19,651 nt of DNA from Deltaproteobacteria bacterium (GTDB lineage Bacteria; Desulfobacterota; Desulfuromonadia; Desulfuromonadales; BM103), in assembly GCA_024636215.1 (NCBI GenBank), contig JAGXHL010000044.1, forward strand, positions 1-19,651. The letters run 5' to 3'. The position numbers and the translations under genes were made by a program. The notes under the pieces were generated by a model. It saw only the letters and a list, made by a program, of their open reading frames with translations, searched no databases and had not been told where the DNA came from. Shown here piece after piece: positions 6,863 to 13,450 of this stretch; position 1 is the stretch's first letter; every line of letters begins with the position of its first letter.

Positions 6863-8770
6863 ATGGAACGTTGGACAATCAAAAGCGCGGAAAAAGCCTA
6901 CAATATTGATAACTGGGGTGACGGTTATTTCTCAATCAACCGCAAAGGGCATGTTTGCGTTCACCCTTCGCCCCATTCAAAATATGCCATAGATCTGCGT
7001 GCCCTGATCGATGATCTGATCAAGCGCAAAATCAAACCGCCGATCCTGCTGCGCTTTATGGATGTCCTTCAGGGACGGATCGCCGGGATCAATCGAGCTT
7101 TTAAAAACTCCATCGAGGAGTACGATTATCCGGCCGGATACCAGACGTTCTTTCCGATCAAGGTCAATCAGCAGCGCCAGGTTGTCGAGGCGATTACCGA
7201 GTTCGGCAAGAGATACAATATCGGCCTGGAAGTCGGCTCCAAGCCGGAGCTGGTGGCAGCGATTTCTTTTGCGACCGGCAAGGACCTGCCGATTATCTGC
7301 AATGGTTACAAGGACAACGATTTTATCGAGACGATCCTTTACGCCAACAAGATCGGCTACAATATCACCATCGTGGTTGAGAAACTCTTTGAACTGGAGA
7401 AGATTATTGCCCTGTCAAAGAAGATCGGCATAGTGCCGAAGCTCGGTATCCGGGTCAAGCTCTCGGCAAAGGGCACAGGAAAGTGGGCGACTTCAGGTGG
7501 CAGCGAGGCCAAGTTCGGCCTGAAGGTCTCGGAGTTGCTCGCCGCCATAGACCTGCTCAAGGAGCATGATCTGCTCGATCAGGTCAAACTGCTGCACTTC
7601 CATATCGGCAGTCAGATCACCAAGATTGACAAGATTAAAAATGCCCTGGTTGAAGGTGCCCGGATTTACGCCGAGATGAAGAAGATAGGGGTTGGCCTCG
7701 AGTACCTCGATATCGGCGGAGGGCTGGGTGTCGACTACGATGGTTCCAAATCGAGTTACTTTTCGAGCGTTAATTACTCCATCGAAGAATATGCCAACGA
7801 CGTCATCTACCAGGTCAAGAACATCTGCGATGAGGCGGACGTGCCATGCCCGAACATCATCTCTGAGTCGGGACGGGCGATCGTCGCGCATTACTCGGTG
7901 CTGATCACCAATATCCTTAACACCAACACCCAGAACTCACTGCCTGATTATGAAGCTGTCATCGAGGAGGCGGAAAAGCTCTCACCGACCGTCAAAAAAC
8001 TCTACGATATATACAAGAGTCTCGACAGACACTCCCTGCGGGAGGATTATCACGATACTCTGCAGCTTATCCAGGAGGCTGAGAGTCTGTTCCGGCTTGG
8101 TTACCTGACGCTGCATGATCGGGCGCTGTCCGAATGGCTCTGCAGCAAGATCTTCATCCAGATCAACGAAATCGTTGAGCGCATGCGCGACGTTCCCGAT
8201 GACCTGCAGGCTTTTCATTTGAGCCTTCGTCAGACCTATTTTGCCAACTTTTCACTCTTTCAGTCTGTACCTGATTCCTGGGCAATCGATCAGCTTTTCC
8301 CGATCATGCCGTTGCAAAGACTCAGCCAGAAGCCGGATGTTATGGCAACCATTGCCGATATCACCTGTGATTCCGATGGCGAGGTCAGCAGTTTTGTCGG
8401 CGAAAATGGTCGCACCAAGTACCTGCCTCTGCACAAGGTCTCGGCGGATGAAGACTACTACATCGGTTTTTTCATGATCGGCGCCTACCAGGAAATTCTC
8501 GGCGACATGCACAACCTGTTTGGCGATACCAATGCCGTGCACGTTACCTTCAATAAGAAGACCAACTACAAAATCGACACGATTATCAAGGGTGATGCGA
8601 CCTGGGAGAGTTTGAAGTACGTCCAGTACAAAGGGCCGGAAATCCTCAAGCATGTGCAGGATACCCTGGAGAAGAAAGTCGCTACGCGCAAGGTCTCCTT
8701 CGAGGAGACCAGCCACTTCATTGAGCTGCTGGACAAGATGCTGGTCTCGTATACTTATTTGGGGGAGTAG
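6863..8770 (+). CDS. speA: Biosynthetic arginine decarboxylase
   Basis: PLP- and Mg-dependent enzyme that decarboxylates arginine to agmatine, the entry step of polyamine synthesis in bacteria lacking ornithine decarboxylase. It is 635 aa, the usual length for SpeA. The N-terminus (RWTIKSAEKAYNIDNWGDGYFSIN) is typical. The PLP lysine is K100 in FFPIKVNQQ; LHFHIGSQ (244-251) and LDIGGGLGVDYDGS (282-295) bind PLP; the catalytic cysteine is C502 in TCDSDGE. The helical insertion of this family is present around 360-460. AAAAGG lies 8 bases before the ATG. It follows nspC by 118 bp, a gap holding a short tandem repeat, and may be cotranscribed. No agmatinase or agmatine deiminase gene is in the window. 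Confidence 0.96.
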   Translation: MERWTIKSAEKAYNIDNWGDGYFSINRKGHVCVHPSPHSKYAIDLRALIDDLIKRKIKPPILLRFMDVLQGRIAGINRAFKNSIEEYDYPAGYQTFFPIKVNQQRQVVEAITEFGKRYNIGLEVGSKPELVAAISFATGKDLPIICNGYKDNDFIETILYANKIGYNITIVVEKLFELEKIIALSKKIGIVPKLGIRVKLSAKGTGKWATSGGSEAKFGLKVSELLAAIDLLKEHDLLDQVKLLHFHIGSQITKIDKIKNALVEGARIYAEMKKIGVGLEYLDIGGGLGVDYDGSKSSYFSSVNYSIEEYANDVIYQVKNICDEADVPCPNIISESGRAIVAHYSVLITNILNTNTQNSLPDYEAVIEEAEKLSPTVKKLYDIYKSLDRHSLREDYHDTLQLIQEAESLFRLGYLTLHDRALSEWLCSKIFIQINEIVERMRDVPDDLQAFHLSLRQTYFANFSLFQSVPDSWAIDQLFPIMPLQRLSQKPDVMATIADITCDSDGEVSSFVGENGRTKYLPLHKVSADEDYYIGFFMIGAYQEILGDMHNLFGDTNAVHVTFNKKTNYKIDTIIKGDATWESLKYVQYKGPEILKHVQDTLEKKVATRKVSFEETSHFIELLDKMLVSYTYLGE

Positions 8771-8930
8771 GGCGGGGGCTGGAAACCGGGGGCTGGGGGC
8801 TAGGGGCTGGCTAGACCACTGACATTAAAAGAGGGGCGCTTCCGGTTGGAAACGCCCCTTTTGCATTGTTACCTTTATGGAAAAGCAGAACCAGCCCCCA
8901 GCCCCTAGCCCCCGGTTTCTAGCCCTCGCC
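8771..8930. repeat. Long imperfect inverted repeat, G-rich arms, spanning the speA/thiC junction
   Basis: The left arm 8771-8810 and the right arm 8891-8930 are near-perfect inverted copies of about 40 bp. Their unit is GGGGGCTAGGGGCTGG-like, with about four G/A differences. The left arm begins immediately after the speA stop codon. The right arm runs into the 3' end of thiC and encodes its last residues and stop codon. A terminator hairpin sits between the arms. The same G-rich lexicon recurs at 16492-16551 and 18677-18699. Confidence 0.85.
8827..8862. terminator. Bidirectional intrinsic terminator between speA and thiC
   Basis: GGGGCG (8833-8838) pairs with CGCCCC (8853-8858), extended inward by TTCC/GGAA around a GGTT loop. 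AAAA on the left and TTTT on the right give a T-run in either direction. It lies between convergent genes and inside a longer inverted repeat. Confidence 0.88.
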
Positions 8931-10224
8931 GTTCATTCATCACCTTGTAGGCACAGAATTCACCACACATGGTGCAGGCGCCGTGCTCTTCGTCAACGCC
9001 GGATTCGGCGCGGATGCGGCGGGCTTTCTCCGGGTCCAGAGCGAGGGCGAACTGGCCTTCCCAGTCGAGTTCCTTGCGGCATTTCGCCATGGCAATGTCT
9101 TTCTCCATCGCTCCAGGGACGCCTTTGACAATATCTCCTGCGTGGGCAGCGATGCGGCTGGCCATGACCCCTTCATGGACGTCTGCTACGGTCGGCAGGG
9201 CCAGGTGTTCGCTGGCGGTGACATAGCAGAGGAAGTCGGCCCCCGCTGCTGCTGCCAGGGTGCCGCCGATGGCGCAGGTGATGTGGTCGTAACCGGGGGC
9301 GATATCCGTAACCAGGGGACCGAGAACATAAAAGGGGGCGCCATGGCAGAGCCTTTTCTGCAGCTGGACGTTGGTTTCGATCTGGTTCAGCGGCACATGG
9401 CCAGGGCCCTCGATCATGACCTGTACACCGGCTTTCCAGGCTCTCTGGGTCAGTTCGCCGAGCAGGATCAACTCGTGAATCTGCGCCCGGTCCGTGGCGT
9501 CGGCGATGCAGCCGGGGCGAAAGCCGTCACCGAGAGACAGGGTGGCATCGTAGGGTTTGACGATTTCCAGCAAGCGGTCAAATTGTTCGAAGAGCGGATT
9601 CTCGGCATTGTTGTGCGTCATCCATTCGACGGTGAAGGAGCCGCCGCGTGAGACGACTTCCATGATGCGCCCTTCGTTGTCCATCCGCTCCACTGTTGCC
9701 CGGGTTACGCCGCAGTGTACGGTGATAAAATCAACACCGTTATCGAGGTGCTTGATGATGCCCTCGAAGATCTCGTCTGCGGTCATATCAACCATCGCCT
9801 TGCCCTTGCGGGTTACAGTGTCGACGGCGGCCTGGTAGAGCGGTACCGAGCCGATGCAGGCGGTCGTCTCCTTGATAATGGCGGCGCGGATCTCATCGAT
9901 CGGCCCGCCGGTGGAGAGGTCCATGATGGCATCGGCTCCTGCAGCCACAGCCACGCGGGCCTTTTCCAGCTCTTTGTCGATACTGGTGTCGTCCTTGCTG
10001 GTGCCGATGTTGGCGTTGACCTTGGTGCGCAGCCCCTTACCGACCGCCAGTGGAATGCCATTGGTGTGCTTGTTGTTGTGGCAGATAATTGCAGTGCCTT
10101 CGGCAATCCGCTGGCGCAGCAGCTCAGGGTCGATACCTTCCGTTGCTGCGGCCTGACGCATTTTGTCCGAAACAACGCCCTGGCGGGCGAGTTCAAGTTG
10201 GGTCAGTGTTGCTTGTTTCTTCAT
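8905..10224 (-). CDS. thiC: Phosphomethylpyrimidine synthase ThiC (short form)
   Basis: Radical-SAM enzyme that rearranges aminoimidazole ribotide to HMP phosphate, the pyrimidine half of thiamine. It is 439 aa, the short form lacking the long N-terminal domain of E. coli ThiC. Visible are VNANIGTSKDD, DAIMDLSTGGPI, VDFITVHCGVT, SLGDGFRPGC, MIEGPGHVPLNQ and the C-terminal iron-sulfur motif C417-TM-C420-GEF-C424. That spacing is CX2CX3C, one residue shorter than the CX2CX4C of well-studied long ThiC. The ATG has GAGG 4 bases upstream. It is the second gene after thiED, 60 bp downstream, under the same TPP riboswitch. That argues for thiamine synthesis over the paralogous benzimidazole synthase BzaF of anaerobes. 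Its last residues (RGLETGG) are encoded by a repeat arm. Confidence 0.95.
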   Translation of the reverse strand: MKKQATLTQLELARQGVVSDKMRQAAATEGIDPELLRQRIAEGTAIICHNNKHTNGIPLAVGKGLRTKVNANIGTSKDDTSIDKELEKARVAVAAGADAIMDLSTGGPIDEIRAAIIKETTACIGSVPLYQAAVDTVTRKGKAMVDMTADEIFEGIIKHLDNGVDFITVHCGVTRATVERMDNEGRIMEVVSRGGSFTVEWMTHNNAENPLFEQFDRLLEIVKPYDATLSLGDGFRPGCIADATDRAQIHELILLGELTQRAWKAGVQVMIEGPGHVPLNQIETNVQLQKRLCHGAPFYVLGPLVTDIAPGYDHITCAIGGTLAAAAGADFLCYVTASEHLALPTVADVHEGVMASRIAAHAGDIVKGVPGAMEKDIAMAKCRKELDWEGQFALALDPEKARRIRAESGVDEEHGACTMCGEFCAYKVMNERRGLETGG

Positions 10225-10236
10225 AAAACCTCTTTT

Positions 10237-10320
10237 AGGTGAAAGGTGAAAAGTAAAAGGTAAAAAGTCGAACCCGGTTCTTAATCACGCACTTTTTCCT
10301 TTTTCCATTTCACTTCTTAC
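10237..10320. repeat. GTGAAAG-type heptamer repeat forming an inverted repeat between thiED and thiC
   Basis: 10240-10267 reads as four 7-bp units GTGAAAG, GTGAAAA, GTAAAAG, GTAAAAA. A related stretch in opposite orientation (about 10289-10320) lies in the last codons of thiED, so RNA across the junction could fold into an imperfect hairpin whose loop region contains the thiED stop codon. The array ends a few bases before the thiC ribosome binding site (GAGG, complement of 10229-10232). Confidence 0.7.
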
Positions 10321-11721
10321 AGCTTTGGCTCCTGCGAAATGATTGATCGGTCCGTGCCCGCCACCCAGAGGCGTGGCATGACGGATCGCTGCACTAATGA
10401 AAAGCTTGGCTGAGGCAGCGGCTTGGTTCAAAGCTTGCCCCTGCGCAAGGAAAGTCGCAATCGCCGCAGAATAGGAACAGCCGGTGCCATGGGTGTTGGT
10501 TGTGTCGATGCGCTCCGCCGCCAGCCTTTCTATCGAGGCCCCCGCGAGAAGAACATCCTTGGCGTCTCCAACCCTGTGGCCTCCTTTGAGCAGCACATGT
10601 CGAGCCCCCATGGCCTGAAGTTTTTTTGCTGCCTCTGCCATATCTTCCAGGCTGCTTATCTTTGTCCCTGTCAATGCTTCCGCTTCGGGAATGTTGGGCG
10701 TCAATAAATAGCTGCAGGGTAAAAGCTGATTGCGGACTGCTTCGATCGCTTCCTGCTTTAAGAGAGCTGCGCCACCCTTGGCAATCATAACCGGGTCGAC
10801 CACGGCGAGCAGATTGTGCCTCCGGAGCAGTTCTGCAACGGTCGTGACGATCTCGGCGCTGTAGAGCATGCCGGTCTTGATCGTGTCGACACCGATGTCG
10901 GTGATGACCGCTTCGGCCTGCCTGGCAATGAAGCTCGCGGTTGCCGGGGAAAGACCCTGTACGCCGAGAGTGTTTTGTGCAGTCAATACGGTGATGGCGC
11001 TGGCGCCGAACGAACCCAGCAGGGTGATGGTCTTGAGGTCGGCCTGAATCCCTGCACCACCACCGGAGTCGGAGCCGGCAATCGTCATAACCCTGGTTCG
11101 TTCCGGGGCTTTCCTGCTGTTGAAGAGCAGGGACAGTTCTTTGGCCGCCAGGCCCGGGTTCGGATCCGCAGAAATCGCTGAAATCACAGCCAGTGAGTCG
11201 GCGCCAGCTTCGAGAGCGGCCGCCGCATTCATCCAGTCGATACCGCCGATCGCCACCAGCGGGATTTTGACGGCACGGCGTATCTTGCTTAAGGTTTCCA
11301 GCCCGATCAGCTCGGTATCATCTTTGCTGCGGGTCGGAAAGATGCTGCCGACACCTATGTAGTCGGCGCCTGCCATCTCCGCTTTGAGGGCCTGATCAAC
11401 TGTACGGGTCGAAACCCCGATCAGCTTGTCTTGACCGAGTATCTTTCGGGCTTCGTGAACTGAACCGTCATCCTGCCCCAGATGAACCCCGTCGGCAAAA
11501 CACGCAACGGCAAGTTCTGCGCTGTCATTGATCAGGAAGGTCGCACCGGCCTCCTGGCAAAGCTGTACAAGTTGTCGCGCCAGGGACACTTTTGCGTCCT
11601 CCGAACGTTCCTTGTCGCGGTATTGCACCACCTGGGCTCCGCCACGCAGCCCTTCGCGGACCACATGCAGAATCTGTTGGTCGGACCCTTGCGGGGTAAT
11701 CAGATAGAGACCCTGAATCAT
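10285..11721 (-). CDS. thiED: Thiamine phosphate synthase / HMP(-P) kinase fusion (ThiE-ThiD)
   Basis: A 478-aa bifunctional protein. Residues 1-200 are ThiE (VQYRDKE, FLINDSAELA, GVHLGQDD, YIGVGSIFPT, LVAIGGID), which joins HMP diphosphate to thiazole phosphate. Residues 210-470 are ThiD (VMTIAGSDSGGGAGIQAD, VVDPVMIAKGG, TPNIPEAEAL, HGTGCSYSAA with Cys415), which phosphorylates HMP and HMP-P. ThiD therefore prepares the substrate that ThiE uses. I start at ATG 11721 with GGAG 9 bases upstream. A TTG at 11736 is in frame but lies in the T-run of the leader terminator. It heads the TPP-regulated unit and is followed by thiC. The last residues (SEMEKGKSA) look repeat-derived. Confidence 0.95.
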   Translation of the reverse strand: MIQGLYLITPQGSDQQILHVVREGLRGGAQVVQYRDKERSEDAKVSLARQLVQLCQEAGATFLINDSAELAVACFADGVHLGQDDGSVHEARKILGQDKLIGVSTRTVDQALKAEMAGADYIGVGSIFPTRSKDDTELIGLETLSKIRRAVKIPLVAIGGIDWMNAAAALEAGADSLAVISAISADPNPGLAAKELSLLFNSRKAPERTRVMTIAGSDSGGGAGIQADLKTITLLGSFGASAITVLTAQNTLGVQGLSPATASFIARQAEAVITDIGVDTIKTGMLYSAEIVTTVAELLRRHNLLAVVDPVMIAKGGAALLKQEAIEAVRNQLLPCSYLLTPNIPEAEALTGTKISSLEDMAEAAKKLQAMGARHVLLKGGHRVGDAKDVLLAGASIERLAAERIDTTNTHGTGCSYSAAIATFLAQGQALNQAAASAKLFISAAIRHATPLGGGHGPINHFAGAKAVRSEMEKGKSA

Positions 11722-11730
11722 TATGCTCTT

Positions 11731-11774
11731 CTCCAAAAAACAAAAAAGCGCCCAGGCTGGTGGCCACGGCGCTT
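11731..11774 (-). terminator. Leader intrinsic terminator (expression platform of the TPP riboswitch)
   Basis: On the minus strand AAGCGCC (complement of 11768-11774) pairs with GGCGCTT (complement of 11746-11752), followed by TTTTTTG and a second T-run. It lies 34 bases downstream of the aptamer and just before the thiED ribosome binding site. This suggests control by transcription termination when TPP is bound. The competing antiterminator pairing could not be identified by eye. Confidence 0.8.
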
Positions 11775-11807
11775 GCCCATTTAAGGGGGATGCTCGTTGC
11801 TGTCCAG

Positions 11808-11899
11808 ACCGCTTCCCTCCGCCGGTATGATCCGGATCAGGTTCTAAGGGTCGCTCCGTAATCGAACGAAGCTCTCAGCAAAGGTACTCCCCTAGCGGT
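11808..11899 (-). promoter_or_regulatory. TPP riboswitch (THI element)
   Basis: Read on the minus strand, the aptamer contains the conserved CTGAGA box (complement of 11871-11876), then ACCCTTAGAACCTGATC with the pyrophosphate-side core, then the GGCGGAGGGAAGCGG end. P1 is a 6-bp helix formed by ACCGCT (complement of 11894-11899) and AGCGGT (complement of 11808-11813). It precedes thiED and thiC. Bound thiamine pyrophosphate is expected to switch both genes off. Confidence 0.97.
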
Positions 11900-11923
11900 G
11901 GTTCAGATTTAAGGATGTTCCGG

Positions 11924-12109
11924 TCAGCCCAGAACAATCCGGTTGTTCAGTAAATCGATTTCCTGGATAGAGGCGTCGATATCACGATGCTTGCCGAACA
12001 CATCGATCAGACGCACCTTGTCTTTCACAACCAGGAGGGAAGCGATATCTTGCAAAGCCGTTTCCCGGTCACCCTGGACCAGAAGAAAATGACCATCATT
12101 CAGACACAT
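11924..12109 (-). CDS. CooT-like small nickel-binding family protein
   Basis: A 61-residue protein beginning MCLNDGHFLLVQGD, with a middle stretch LVVKDKVRLIDVFGKHRDID and ending IQEIDLLNNRIVLG. Length, the Cys at position 2, and the 'V-x-L-x-D-x-F-G' and 'I-x-E-I-D-L' patterns match the CooT family. There, Rhodospirillum rubrum CooT is a nickel-binding dimer (through Cys2) that helps mature carbon monoxide dehydrogenase. The start has only a weak AAGG signal. It lies 25 bp upstream of the TPP aptamer on the same strand and is divergent from alr. No carbon monoxide dehydrogenase gene is in the window, so a nickel role here is inferred from the family. Many genomes carry CooT-like genes away from coo genes. 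Confidence 0.75.
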   Translation of the reverse strand: MCLNDGHFLLVQGDRETALQDIASLLVVKDKVRLIDVFGKHRDIDASIQEIDLLNNRIVLG

Positions 12110-12177
12110 ATGAGAACCTTTCCATTTGACTTGTCGTTAGCCTAAAAGATTGCCTGCGGTGTGTCAACCTTTCCCTC

Positions 12178-12207
12178 TTTACAGCTGTTAAACCTGCATG
12201 GTTTAAT
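12178..12207 (+). promoter_or_regulatory. Candidate alr promoter overlapped by a perfect inverted repeat
   Basis: TTTACA (12178-12183) and TTTAAT (12202-12207), spaced 18 bp, fit a sigma-70 promoter and would give a leader of about 22 nt before the alr ATG. TTAAACC (12188-12194) and GGTTTAA (12200-12206) are a perfect 7-bp inverted repeat around TGCAT that overlaps the -10 element. That is the position expected for a repressor operator. Sequence-only inference. Confidence 0.35.
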
Positions 12208-12235
12208 ATGCCCCTTGCTTTTAGTGGAGCTTTGC

Positions 12236-13360
12236 ATGTCTGTTGCACGTCCAACCCGAGTTGAAATCGACCTAGCCGCTCTCCGGCATAATTTTCAGGA
12301 AATCCAACGCACTGTCGATGGCGGTTGTGAGGTTCTAGCTGTGGTCAAGGCCGATGCCTACGGTCATGGGGTAAAACATGTTGCTCCGGCCCTGGCCGCT
12401 GCAGGGGCCAACCTGTTTGGTGTTGCGCTGGTCGAAGAGGGTGTGGAATTACGCAAGCTTGGCATAAAACAGCCGATTCTGGTCCTTGGCAGTTTTTTCC
12501 CAGGTCAGGAAGCTGACGTTCTTGAACATCAATTGACTCCGGTGCTCTACGATCTGGACTCTGCCCAACGATTAGATCGTGCGGCCCGTGATGTCTCCAG
12601 ACGAGTCGACTACCACCTCAAGGTGGACACCGGCATGGGGCGGCTGGGTTTCCGGGTCGACAGGCTCGATGAGGTTCTGCCGGTCCTGAAGAATCTGAAA
12701 AGCCTCCATATGTCCGGTCTGATGAGCCATCTGGCGCTCGCCGATGAGCCGCAGAGGCCGCTGACCGCTTTGCAGTGCGACGCTTTTGCTGCCGTGGTGG
12801 AGCGTGTCCAGGTGGCCGGTTTCCGTCCTCACTATAAACATATCGCCAATAGTGCCGGTATCTACAGTCTTGCTCTGAACGGATGCAACCTGGTTCGCCC
12901 TGGAATTTCTTTGTACGGTGGTTTGACGGGAGGCCCTTTTGCACATCCGTTATCTCAGCAGCCGGTCATGCGTTTTGTCAGTCAGGTGGCCCAACTCAAA
13001 GATGTCCCGGCAGGAGAGGGTGTCTCTTACGGTCATCGCTTTGTGACGTCAAACCCGACGCGACTGGCTGCAGTCCCGGTGGGCTATGCCGACGGCTACA
13101 ACCGTCTGTTGACCAATCGTGGCGAAGTCTTGATCGATGGTCGACGGGCCCCTGTGGTCGGCACGGTTTGCATGGATTGGATCCTCATCGATGTGACCCG
13201 TTTGCCGGATGTTCAGGTTGGTGACCAGGTGACTCTGTTGGGCCGGGATGGTGACGCGATCATCACCGCAGAAGAATGGGCGGACAAAGTCGGCACCATC
13301 ACCTACGAAGTCTTCTGTAATATCAGCAAGCGGGTGCCACGGCTTGCTGTGAATCTTTAA
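12236..13360 (+). CDS. alr: Alanine racemase
   Basis: PLP enzyme that interconverts L- and D-alanine, supplying D-Ala for peptidoglycan. It is 374 aa, a normal length. The PLP lysine is K38 in AVVKADAYGHG. LKVDTGMGRLGF (129-140), HIANSAG, RPGISLYG and the second catalytic base Tyr265 in GVSYGHRF are all present, as is VGTVCMDWILIDVT near the C-terminus. I start at ATG 12236 (MSVARPTRVEIDL) because GGAG lies 6 bases upstream; an in-frame GTG at 12161 would add 25 residues unlike the family. It is followed after 90 bp by an ASKHA-domain gene on the same strand. Confidence 0.97.
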   Translation: MSVARPTRVEIDLAALRHNFQEIQRTVDGGCEVLAVVKADAYGHGVKHVAPALAAAGANLFGVALVEEGVELRKLGIKQPILVLGSFFPGQEADVLEHQLTPVLYDLDSAQRLDRAARDVSRRVDYHLKVDTGMGRLGFRVDRLDEVLPVLKNLKSLHMSGLMSHLALADEPQRPLTALQCDAFAAVVERVQVAGFRPHYKHIANSAGIYSLALNGCNLVRPGISLYGGLTGGPFAHPLSQQPVMRFVSQVAQLKDVPAGEGVSYGHRFVTSNPTRLAAVPVGYADGYNRLLTNRGEVLIDGRRAPVVGTVCMDWILIDVTRLPDVQVGDQVTLLGRDGDAIITAEEWADKVGTITYEVFCNISKRVPRLAVNL

Positions 13361-13450
13361 CTCGTTTCCAGATCGAAAACTGCACCCTGCCCATCCGGTG
13401 TTTCCGGATGGACACTAACTTTGCTGTTGACGTCAATGAATGTCTCTTCG

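Noticed and set aside
8983..9651. 222-codon plus-strand open frame opposite thiC
   Set aside because: Antisense to conserved ThiC motifs including the iron-sulfur cluster motif.
12161..12235. GTG start for alr, 25 codons upstream
   Set aside because: No ribosome binding site, the predicted promoter lies inside it, and the extra residues do not fit the family.
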